A stretch of 28,739 bases of DNA from Chara braunii (taxonomy: Eukaryota > Streptophyta > Charophyceae > Charales > Characeae): the NCBI GenBank assembly GCA_003427395.1, contig BFEA01000241.1, positions 510,348 through 539,086 on the forward strand, in the 5' to 3' direction. Each line of letters starts with the position of its first letter. Position 1 is the first letter of the stretch. The notes beneath the pieces are model-generated. The model did not search any database. It was not told the DNA's origin and worked only from the letters and a program-made list of their open reading frames with translations. The translations under genes were made by a program, and so were the position numbers. Positions 19,996-28,694 of this stretch are shown piece after piece.

Positions 19996-20120
19996 AATGT
20001 CATAACTGAAGATCCCGCGCTACCCGTCATTAATAATGTTTTTTCGTAGCATGGAGCATAGGCAGGTGAGAATCTTAGTGTCGGACCAGGTATGACTGAG
20101 TTTAACCTTCTAATGTAACA

Positions 20121-20472
20121 GGCATTTCGTTAAAATTGACATTTCTTACTATTTTCACGAAATTGATCTTCCAAAAAAGCACAATATTTTTTATCATGTT
20201 TTTGTGTCGACCACATTAGACCATTGATGGTCCGGCGTCCAAGGAAGCCGGACCATCTGATCTGCCTTGATTTTTTTTCATTTTTTTCTGACCCTCGGAT
20301 GTATTTTGACGGTACTTTACGTTGAGATATATTAGATGGTCCGGAGTCCCCAAGACGCTGGACCATCAATGGTCCAATGTTGTGGGCACAGAAATACGCA
20401 AAAAAATGTAGTTTCTTCTTGGATGCCCAATTTCGTGAAAATAGTAAAAAATGTCAATTTTAACGAAATGCC
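20121..20472. mobile_element. Foldback element, copy B
   Basis: Terminal inverted repeats begin GGCATTTCGTTAAAATTGAC and are perfect for over 25 bases. The arms continue at lower identity to a central region near 20270-20320, and both contain GACCATTGATGGTCC. The ends and the AAGACGCTGGACC motif match copy A at 5870-6202, although the arms have diverged more. It lies inside the minus-strand LINE remnant, so it is younger than that LINE, or was carried by it. There is no coding capacity of its own and no convincing target-site duplication. Confidence 0.85.
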
Positions 20473-21225
20473 AGTTTTTTGTAGTTCTAACAGCAGATTT
20501 TGTGAGACCCACGTAAGATTCGCCTCCTTATTTTCATCAAAGAGTATGTACAGATCATAGTCCGCGATTTTGCAAGAGTTGGAGCTCACCCTTATCATTG
20601 GGTTTGCCCCTGGTTCGTAGTGATTATTGATGAAATCCTTCACATCTCTCACCTTAAAAATGCCCTTCCTCTCTTCATCCTGCTACAACCTCCACCCATG
20701 TTGTGTGACTGCCCCTCGGCAAGGGGTGTAGTCATTTACCTCCGACGGGGAGAGGCCCACTTTCCATCTGCCATTTTTCTTTCGGATTGGGATCGCTAGG
20801 ACCTTGTCCTCCCTAGGGAGGGGTCTTGCATGAGACTCTTCTCGATGACGTGGTGGAGGCGTGAGCAGTGTGGGATCTGCCCTGTTTTGCTGCCTTGCTC
20901 AAATGGGGCGAGTCGGATGAGGGGTTGGGGGGGGAGGGATTTGGGGGGGGCGACGGCGTGAGGATACCGTCATCGGGTGGGGGCGCGTCCGCTCCCTGGG
21001 AGGGGGGAGGGGGGGGGGTGGCTGTTGGAAGTGACCAAGGACAATACGCCTGACCCGGTTCCAGATCTCCTACCAATCATCCCTTTGGGGCAAGCCCTGC
21101 TCCAGGACCTTCTTGAGACTCAGGCTGCCATCAAGCAGCTTGAACAGATCCACATACACTTGGTCCCATAAATCTGAGCAAAGGTGAGTGTAATGGTTGT
21201 ACAGGGCCTTCCATCAATCATGGAG
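20473..21225 (-). pseudogene. LINE ORF1-like region, decayed
   Basis: ORF1 proteins bind LINE RNA. From 21213 a frame reads WKALYNHYTHLCSDLWDQVY, VDLFKLLDGSLSLKKVLEQG, then a TAG near 21070. A Pro-rich segment (about 21050-20900) follows in another frame. The signal then moves to KVLAIPIRKKNGRWKVGL and SPSEVNDYTPCRGAV, a TAG near 20690, and KVRDVKDFINNHYEPGANPM, CKIADYDLYILFDENKEANL and TWVSQNLLLELQKTG before the foldback element. The last part looks like a folded domain but I cannot name it. Assignment to ORF1 rests on position upstream of the endonuclease. Confidence 0.55.
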
Positions 21226-21432
21226 CCATTCTGCCAACGTTTTCATTTATCTCCGATATCCTCTTGTGTCTCCGGAGCCTGTTTGGTCATGATTACTTCT
21301 AGCGGGGGAATCGGGCCCTCATCGGGGTGTCAGTGGCCAGGGGCTCCAACACCTCCACCTCCATTGGTTGTGGCACGAACGCCTTTTGAAAGAGGTCTGC
21401 CGTTTGAGGGGAGTGAAAAGCTTCAATCACCT

Positions 21433-21498
21433 AATCAATCATCAATTAATCAATCAATCAATCAATCAATTAATATAGTTTTTTTTTTTTTTTTTTTT
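21433..21498 (+). repeat. (AATC)n microsatellite and T20 run
   Basis: About nine AATC-type tetramers (21433-21471) are followed by T20 at 21479-21498. The tetramer is the reverse complement of the GATT repeat at 9939-9995, so the same simple repeat occurs in both orientations and next to homopolymer in both places. Confidence 0.9.
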
Positions 21499-21504
21499 AT
21501 CTCA

Positions 21505-21526
21505 CCCCAACCTTTTTTCTTTGGTG

Positions 21527-21571
<45 letters not shown>

Positions 21572-21594
21572 NCCCCAACCTTTTTTCTTTGGTG

Positions 21595-21662
<68 letters not shown>

Positions 21663-21745
21663 ATGTGTGTGTGTGTGCGACGTGTGTTCATGTGTGCGTG
21701 TGCGCGCGTCTGTGTGCTTGTGTGTGTGGGTGTGTGTCCGTCGTC
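21505..21745 (+). repeat. (GT)n microsatellite with a duplicated flank across a single N
   Basis: The sequence CCCCAACCTTTTTTCTTTGG plus TGTCGT at 21505-21530 is repeated exactly at 21573-21598. Each copy is followed by (GT)n, and the two are separated by one N at 21572. Imperfect GT continues to about 21745. The pattern is what one gets when two contig ends covering the same locus are joined, so the true locus probably has one flank and one GT tract. Confidence 0.85.
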
Positions 21746-22044
21746 TAAGTGGAATAGCATGCATGTTTCGATTGCCTCGTGCTCCAACTACCTTTTATAT
21801 GCAGACAATGATTCTCCACATACATACATTACGCCTCTTTTGTGAAACAATGAAAACTGTCAATGCCATCACAACTTGTCTACCATAGGGAAATACACAC
21901 AACAGATGTGCACTTCAATAACACAAAAACGAACAATGAAGAAGATATACACAATTCACAAAACGTCTGCCCGATTGCTCCCCTCTACCAAATCGTCGTA
22001 TTCCAGACGTCTGCGGCGTGAAATCGTATCGCAGAGAGAGACAT

Positions 22045-22139
<95 letters not shown>

Positions 22140-22330
22140 TTGGTAAAAATTTCTTAATGTACAACTGAAATGTACAGAAAACGGGGACGGCCAAGAACCT
22201 GAAGGGCCCTTCTACACACTCTAGCACGACCTTCCCTGCTGCAACGCGTCTGAGTTGCCTACCCGCCTCTTGCTTTCTGCGGCTGGGTGATGGCCACAAT
22301 GATGGTCGCCGAACCCCCTCCTATTTTTTG
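21746..22330. repeat. Gene-free interval with (GA)n microsatellite
   Basis: An uninterrupted (AG)n tract of about 87 bases runs from 22050 to 22136. Frames across it translate to Arg-Glu or Ser-Leu repeats and are not genes. The flanks show no recognisable coding sequence until the stop of the minus-strand gene fragment at 22331. Confidence 0.85.
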
Positions 22331-23300
22331 TTACTCGCCATCGTCATCGTCCTCCTCTTTAAGAGGCCCCGTTCCCAACCAATCTAAACGTTTCGCATCG
22401 TCGGGCGATGGCAAGCTTGCGTCATGTTCGAATTTCACATTACAAGCGCCCAGTCCGGAATGCAATGAGGGGAATCCGCTAAAACCATAGGGGGCTGTCC
22501 CAGCCACTCCGTGACGACCTTCGCGGCTTGCATGATGTGTCGACGGGCGTCAAACGAGCGATGCATTGAAGCAAGAAGGGTCAGGTTCGCCGCTAGTTGC
22601 ACGAAAAAGGACGCCTCGTAGTGTGAACGAAGATCATCTCCTGACATACGCCTCAACCACATGACGGCGCCCACAAAAACCTTCATCCCCTCCGCCACAT
22701 TTTTCAACTTGTCATGCGACAAGCGGCCGCCATCTTGAAGCTTAGTCGCGACCACCGCGTTTGTGAAACCAGCCACAAGGCGTTGCAACGTTGCCTCTTG
22801 ATATGTCGCGAGTTCGTCATCTTCAGGTTTGTCTTCGATGTGTGCCGCAGACGAACCATAGAGGGAGTTGCATGTCCAATTCCAAGGTGATGTGACAAAC
22901 ATCGGAGCTTACACACACACTCCATTCTTCAGTGCACCACATCGCGTGTGCGATGTCTGTCGCCACGTGTTGCAGCAGGTACCCGTACGCGGCTGTGTAT
23001 CCACGTGGCCTGCTGGTCGACTTGAAGATACAGCCATGGATCACGCGCAAGATCACTCTTTGCACCTTTGCTGCCCTCTCTGTAGCTTCGCGCAACTAAG
23101 ATTCGTCCGTTATTGTCCCCTGCGCGATGGAAGAATGCGGAAGGACCACACTGCGTGGGATTTGCGGAGGATTCACACCTCTGGCGAAGGAGACAAAATA
23201 CTTGCGCGCGTCGTTGACGATGCCTGGGTCGAATACGTGGAGTAGCTGACCATCCAAGCTTGGAGGACGAAAGTGGAAGGGGACCTCCTCGGATTTCTAT
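22331..23300 (-). pseudogene. Decayed gene fragment, conserved-looking protein of unknown function
   Basis: A minus-strand coding track begins near 23300 with EEVPFHFRPPSLDGQLLHVF and continues with DPGIVNDARKYFVSFARG to a TAG near 23098. It carries on in frame with LREATERAAKVQRVILRVIH and GYLLQHVATDIAHAMW. A one-base frameshift near 22850 leads to AHIEDKPEDDELATYQEATL, RRMSGDDLRSHYEASFFVQL and WLGQPPMVLADSPH. A second shift near 22440 gives KFEHDASLPSPDDAKRLDWL and an acidic tail ending at the TAA at 22331-22333. It appears largely alpha-helical with no signal peptide or membrane span. I recall similar repetitive proteins in Chara braunii but no function. The N-terminus is missing. Confidence 0.6.
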
Positions 23301-23326
23301 CCGGATCGGTGTGGCCCCGCCATTGA

Positions 23327-24288
23327 CAGCTGATCATACAGGAACTCACGATTCCCCTCGCACAGCTGGTCGACGATCTCCCTCTCGATATCGTTTCACA
23401 GTGTGATGAAAGTCCGATCCCGCACGTCCTTTCACGAACTCTGAGGCCTTACCTACAGTGGTCGGCCTGCCTCAAGGAGCAGGGAGGTGACAGCAACCCG
23501 CCTTCGCAACGAGAATACCTGGACCCACGGAGGATAATCGACCTCGCCTTCTTTCAGCCTCAAACGGCCTCCGAGGAACAAGGGCTAACGGAAGAGGAGG
23601 AAGAAGAAGAGAACGAGGAAGATAATGAGGAAGAGAACGACGAGGAGGAAGAAGAAGAAACCCCAGAAGAAGGGAGTTACAATGATCATAGCGAGGGAGA
23701 GCAGAGCGAAGAGGAAGAGAACGAGGAACAAGAGGAGTCTGAGTGGGAAAGCTTGGGGGAGGAGGTGGGCCTCACAGAAGCCCAGGAGGAAGACCTAGAG
23801 GCGGCGGCGTGGCGCAAAGAAGAAATCGCGGCCGGTAAGCAGCCGCTAGAGTACGCAAGTGGGGCGGATCTGCCAATCTCAGACGATCCAACTAAGGATC
23901 CGAAGCCACCTAAGCCGGAGGATGGGGACCTTGCTGCCGAGACCTTGAGCGCACCGGCTCGACGGCGACGAAGTCGATCCCCCTCCGCCTCCACCTCCGC
24001 CCGTCCATCAGTTCGAGCTCGTACCGATGCGGGGCATCGGGCTTCGTCCCCAGTCCTTATCCCATCGTCCCCTTGACCACCTCACCCTCCTCCAGATCAC
24101 CACCCGCATCACCTTCCCCCACAATCCCTTTCCAATCGACACCTTCCGATTTTTCTACGCCACCCGTCTTGCTGTCACGGTTCATCCCCATCCCTCTACC
24201 CGGGGTGCCACCCCTGTTTTCTGTCTCCACGCCCTTCTCTTCAGCACCGCGTGGCGAGGCCACAACATCATCGAGGTTTACTGCATGA
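23327..24288 (+). pseudogene. Decayed gene fragment, acidic low-complexity protein
   Basis: After a TGA at 23324-23326 a plus-strand frame is open for 249 codons to a TGA at 24074. It has an ordered-looking start (QELTIPLAQLVDDLPLDIVS, RTLRPYLQWSACLKEQGG, EYLDPRRIIDLAFFQPQT), then about 70 residues of almost continuous Glu/Asp/Asn (roughly 23590-23760). A charged helix (LTEAQEEDLEAAAWRKEEI), a Pro/Lys segment and an Arg/Ser tail (SAPARRRRSRSPSAS) follow. A frameshift near 24070 continues into a Pro/Ser-rich tail to 24288. There is no early ATG, so the 5' part is absent. The acidic tract plus RS-rich tail suggests a nuclear or nucleic-acid-associated protein, which is inference only. Confidence 0.55.
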
Positions 24289-24489
24289 TCACGGGGACTA
24301 TCCCCGTATCCGGAAACCACGATCAGTTTCGCACGACACTTGTCCGAACTTTCACCACCCTCTACCCCGACTATCTCGCATCCCTTCCTCATAGTGGTAC
24401 CCGATTCCCTCGCTGTTATTGGATAATCTGATATCAGGAGCTTCCAGTGACAGTGACAGGAATGGAGAATTTCCTTCTTCCGCTCCCGA

Positions 24490-24983
24490 CTAACCCACCC
24501 CCTCACCATGCCCCCATTTATCGTCTTCCTTTTCCTCTTCCCATTGGTCATTGATGCACCGTTGATTGGCGCGTGCCACGACAATGGCACGAATAATCCC
24601 CTCCTTGGATTGAAGAAAACCCTCCCTGATGAATTTGTAGAAGAGAGCCACATTTGCCACCCTGGATGACGTCCACAATCTTTTGAACTGTTGGTGGCAA
24701 CATAGAAAGCTCCACGTGTTGGTCGATTAGAGAGATCGACACGTGTCGTTATAACAAGCAAGCAGGAGCTTGCTTAAGATTAGAACCTCCTGGGCGTCAC
24801 ATATGTGACGAACCACTTTTTGTTCCGCTCGATTTTCTGCGCGATGGCAATGAGGGGTCCTAAGACGGGAAGGTTGGGCCAATTACGGGAGATTGGGATC
24901 AAAGGGAGAATTGCATCAGTGTCCTCGCTTCTTCGTCTTTTTGCGTCACTTCTTTTCGGACGGCTGGGTTCAAGGCTGGGCAA
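24490..24983 (-). pseudogene. Decayed minus-strand frame, unidentified
   Basis: A frame at 24983-24780 reads PSRPKRSDAKRRRSEDTDAI, LPLIPISRNWPNLPVLGPLI and QKIERNKKWFVTYVTPRRF, with a basic start resembling a nuclear localisation signal. After a stop, HVSISLIDQHVELSMLPPTV and QKIVDVIQGGKCGSLLQ continue in another frame. A shift near 24625 then gives FIREGFLQSKEGIIRAIVVA, RANQRCINDQWEEEKEDD and a TAG at 24490. These may be pieces of one protein. No domain is recognised. A longer overlapping frame at 24761-24057 is judged a shadow because its second half is antisense to the fragment at 23327-24288. Confidence 0.35.
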
Positions 24984-25563
24984 GTTCCAAGATCATCAGT
25001 TGAGTGGTGCTCCGTTGCGTGCACGCAACTATAATGGTTGACGTCCCTTCTTTTTGTTTTGTTGTCGGATTTTAGGCGTAGAGGTCGCGCGAAAATTTTG
25101 CTTCGTTCTTTTTAAATTTTCTTTTTCTTTTTAAATCTTGTCGAGCCCCGGCGTCTCTCAGAACCTCGGATTTTCTTTTCGGAATTTGTGCTTCTTTTTG
25201 CATTAGCTATGAATTTAGGAATTTGGGATTTCTTTTGTCGCGCGTTGCTTGTACTTGCGCGCTTCTTTTTGCGGCTGCAGTGGAACTCTGAAGAATAAGC
25301 GTCCTTGATCTTGCGTGTAATTGTAATCTTTGGGCGGGCGCCATTGTAACTGTATCTTCCTCTTTGAGGTTCGTCTTTCCCGCCCTCTCTTTTACTTCTT
25401 GCTGAGTCTGGTTAGCCTGCGGGCTACATGTTTGGATCGATGCGTGGAGAGAGGCTACGTCCCCCACGCCGCGGTCTGGCCATGCAGAACGTAGGCGCTC
25501 CCTCTCCTAATCTCCTTCCTAAGTCTTTGCAATCCTGAGTTCTTCGTGCATGCATGCACAATA
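24984..25563. other. Interval without a recognisable gene
   Basis: The sequence is T-rich at 25050-25250 and otherwise mixed. Short frames on both strands lack recognisable content. No repeat or RNA gene was found. The interval ends at the terminal inverted repeat of the MITE. Confidence 0.5.
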
Positions 25564-26089
25564 TACAACAGAAAAATTTTCCAGAATTAAGTATTCATTC
25601 TATAGTAAAATTACGTTCTAAATTTTAAATTTTCATTTCATCTTAAAAAATATCATTCCAATTTTAAAATTTTTCATCTTACTTTAGAACTTTCCTTCCA
25701 ATAATGGTGTATCCCTTCTTAGTTGAACTGAATGTCAGAGATGGAATGAAAGTCTGGATGAGTTCATGAAATATTTTAATTGAACTGTCATTCTAAGTAA
25801 AGATTTCCAGTCATAAATAGGATAATCCAATCTAAATTAGCAGATATTTGTTGTAATAGAATGAAAGTTTAATTAAAACATTTCATAAACTCGTCCAGAC
25901 TTTCATTCCATCTTGAACAAATAGATACAGTTGGAAGCGAAATATCATATTTAGACGCGAACTTATCAAATAAAACTGAAAATTTTAGAATTTGACAAAC
26001 ATTGGAATGATAATTAATAAATATAAAGGATTTTTTTTTTATGGTATGTTTTTTCAACTTTCATTTTTCGTGAAAATTTTTCTGTTGTA
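25564..26089. mobile_element. AT-rich MITE with 18-bp terminal inverted repeats
   Basis: TACAACAGAAAAATTTTC at 25564-25581 is the exact inverted complement of 26072-26089. If the outer TA is counted as target sequence, the element is CAACAG...CTGTTG flanked by TA, as in Tc1/mariner-type MITEs; this is inference. A second, internal inverted repeat pairs 25740-25785 with 25867-25912 at about 42 of 46 positions, so most of the element can fold back. The interior has no coding capacity and is very AT-rich. It is unrelated in sequence to foldback copies A and B. Confidence 0.75.
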
Positions 26090-27966
26090 AATTCCGGCTG
26101 CTCGCTTAGATAGCTCTCTTAACCAGTTGCTGGAAGCTCGGGGTAGCGCAATCAGTGAGGGTCGGCTCACAAGCGAAGTAAAAGGTGAGTTGAAGTGGGA
26201 GTCAGGCGACCCGGCGAGCTGGTGCCGAATGCGCGAGATTAACGCGGGGGGCTACGACGGACTGTAGCGCGCGGGCGAACCTGACCGGTGCAGGAGGGCT
26301 AAGAGGGGTAACGACTTCGTGGGTTGGTGCGTGACGACGGACTGGCCGCATCGGAGAAAGGGAGACAGGAGGAGAGAGTTGAGGTTGATGGACGTGGATT
26401 TGCAATTTTCTTTGTCTTTTCCTTTAATTTTGTATATAAGTTTTGATTTCGGCTCGAGCGATTCGCTCTCATTTCCCTTCGGCATCTTTGCTTCAATATT
26501 GGTCCTTATATGATGTCTCATTCTGGCTTGGTCCTCCCTCTTTTTGTGTATATGGGATGAACCGATTCAAGTGGAATGATATGTTTGTCGTTTTTGCCTA
26601 GTCATCATCATTGCTTGTCACTTTGATTCGTCGTTGTTATGGTATGAGTTCTGATATTGTTGCGATGTCTGATGTGTGACGACATCCTACATGTTCGAAA
26701 ATGATTGCTTGCGGGACCACTGAACGATTAGATGATTGGATAGTTATCCATCACACGTGACGATTTTGCATGAGGGATTAAGACTCTCACTTTTGTGTAA
26801 GCATCAGCCCACAGACCCGGGTGCAAGCAAACACCTCGCGTGGATGCGTGTAAGCGCGATCTGAAGTGTGCGGCCTACACGCGTCCACGCGCGGCGAGTC
26901 GCGATCGTTGACGAACTTGGCACCTCTAGTATCGGGATAGGCAAGGAATCTTCCGCTATGCCGCAATTACAAGATGACGTACACTCGAGACTTAGGGTAC
27001 TTCGAGCCTTGGGTAAGAGAATATCTTAGGCGAAGACACCCGGAATTTCCCTCCTTAACCGATAACCGATTGTGTCCCAGGGGGTTTCACTGTGCCGTAA
27101 CCAGCGATCCGAGTTGCCCCGATTACCCAACTACGTATAACACACAATACTTCATATTTCCCGGCTTTGTCGTTATCATTACACATTTCCCCCCCTTCCG
27201 TCTCCTCCTCCCGTAACATCAACTCACGGTGGTGCTGTGGAATTCCATCGCCCCGTATTGGCCCCTCGCGCCTTGCAGAAATTGCAGACAACACGGCAAC
27301 CGGCGAACCTCTGAAACCACAAAGCTTAACCGGGACGCGCGACGACGGACGCCACGTATCTGCACCCGAAGGTCCGACTCAAAAATCGTAACCCTCACGG
27401 ACGGTATCAGGACTGGTGGGTCCGGAATGACTTTCCATCACTCGAGATATTGAATACAGACAATTTGTGCACAATAGAGAAATCTGGAGTGAGGAAGCGG
27501 GAGAGAGAAAAGACAAAGGATTAGGCCACAGAAGGGAGTGATGCCTAGAGGAGAGAACCACAAGAGGAAAGAACTAGCGACGGCAAGCAAGTGAGCGCAA
27601 GAACAGGGGCACATAGAACATAGTAGGAGGCCGGGAGGGCCATCAGAATGCAATAAGATTAAGGCCAAAGGGCCCTTTGAACTAGCAATTGCAGCGCGAC
27701 AGCAATAAGGGAATGAGGACGTCAAGGGATGGGCGGCCAGAAGCCGCGGGAAGCCAGGAAATGAGGGGCCAACGTGGGGGANACCTATGGGAGCCTCGGA
27801 GNGGAGGNNCATGACCAAAGAGATCGACACGCACAAGGCGCGAGGAAAGACTAAGGAGAGGGGTTGCTATGGGGCGACAAGACGCCCAAGGGGCATGAGA
27901 CACCTCGGGGAAAGGCACCCGGGGCACGTGAGACTAAGTAAAAATAATGGCGTCCAGGGCGAAATG
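26090..27966. other. Interval without a recognisable gene; scattered Ns
   Basis: No gene or domain is recognised on either strand. A hairpin pairs 26838-26852 with 26876-26890 (14 of 15 bases, GCGTGGATGCGTGTA against its complement). Single Ns at 27782, 27802 and 27808-27809 mark unresolved bases. From about 27460 the plus strand becomes purine-rich, which produces Ser/Leu-rich minus-strand frames that I do not consider genes. Confidence 0.5.
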
Positions 27967-28092
27967 TGTCGGGGACCGACAACGGGACTAAGTGTCGGGG
28001 ACCGCCGACGGGACTGAGTGTCGGGGACCACCGGCGGGACTAAGTGTCGGGGACCACCGACGGGACTAAGTGTCGGGGACCACCGACGGGAC
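27967..28092 (+). repeat. 26-bp minisatellite, 4.85 copies
   Basis: Five head-to-tail units begin TGTCGGGGACC, at 27967, 27993, 28019, 28045 and 28071. The last is cut to 22 bases. The unit is TGTCGGGGACCACCGACGGG plus ACTAAG. Variation is confined to the middle (GACAACG, GCCGACG, ACCGGCG, ACCGACG) and one A/G near the end. The last two units are identical over the shared 22 bases, suggesting recent expansion at that side. Confidence 0.95.
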
Positions 28093-28694
28093 AAGTGGCG
28101 AGAACATGTGAAAGTCCCAAGAAGAAACGGCGGCACCTCATGAGGGGAAAATAATAAATGCAAGGTACACCGTCAAGATCGACATCTTTACGGCCAAGAA
28201 TATTAGCACCACTAGTGCAAGTACTAGTGGTGACAAACGGGGAGGCCAAAAGGAAAAGAGAAAGTAAGAAAAACTAAAGTGGGAGGCATAGGAGCAATCC
28301 GAAATATCTCGGATCAGCCTTTCTCAAGAAAATAAAGTCAAATAAGACCTCTTGTGAAAAATAGCGCTCCGAGAGAAAATCGGAGCAGGAGGGACCATTG
28401 TGGGAGAAATGTAGGAGTATAGGGAGGCCTCCATGGGCATGGGAAGGCCATTATTGCAGTCCGAGAAAAAACGGACTGCACCTTGGGCATAGGGAGGGCC
28501 AAAACTAAGAGAAAGAGGCTAGAAAAGGGCCTTAACGACCACTTGACACTTGACATGCTAGAAAAAAGAAAGAAAACAAAAGAAAATGTGAGAAAATAAG
28601 ATAAAAAGAGTGAGAGGGAGTGAGTGAGTTGGCCGTCAGTAACGACTGCCATAGGTAGGGACTGCCAGGTCCCTACAGTCCAACAAAGAAGGAG
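28093..28694 (+). repeat. Purine-rich region with a series of perfect short hairpins
   Basis: Perfect inverted repeats are CACCACTAGT/ACTAGTGGTG (28207-28216, 28223-28232), ATCCGA/TCGGAT (28297-28302, 28309-28314), GCTCCGA/TCGGAGC (28366-28372, 28380-28386), TGCAGTCCG/CGGACTGCA (28455-28463, 28472-28480) and GTAGGGAC/GTCCCTAC (28655-28662, 28669-28676). Three share a TCCG/CGGA core with A-rich loops but have different outer pairs. No gene is recognised. With the minisatellite and poly-A this may be the non-coding tail of a retroelement, which is inference. Confidence 0.65.

Larger units (their letters stand above)
18907..21225 (-). mobile_element. LINE (non-LTR retrotransposon) remnant
   Basis: Reading right to left on the minus strand, an ORF1-like part (21225-20473) is followed by a foldback element (20472-20121), then a short unclear stretch, then an APE-type endonuclease domain (about 19995-18907). 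No reverse transcriptase follows, so the copy is truncated or rearranged at its 3' side. There are several stops and frameshifts. Order and the endonuclease motifs support a LINE of the L1/Tad-like type that encodes an N-terminal endonuclease. An AATC microsatellite lies about 200 bases upstream. Confidence 0.75.

Noticed and set aside
21462-21888. Cys-Val or His-Thr repeat proteins at the GT microsatellite
   Set aside because: Translation of a dinucleotide repeat, present in several frames and both strands, and interrupted by an N.
21985-22299. Ser-Leu or Arg-Glu repeat proteins
   Set aside because: Translation of the 87-base (GA)n tract.
24057-24761. 234-codon minus-strand gene
   Set aside because: Its C-terminal half is antisense to the Pro/Ser-rich tail of the plus-strand fragment, and its N-terminal half overlaps a more protein-like frame in another register.
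24795-24810. 16-bp perfect palindrome CGTCACATATGTGACG as a regulatory site
   Set aside because: It lies inside a probable coding trace (FVTYVT) on the minus strand and could be chance; no promoter context.
27967-28092. CRISPR array
   Set aside because: Units are contiguous 26-bp tandem repeats with no unique spacers, in a eukaryotic context.
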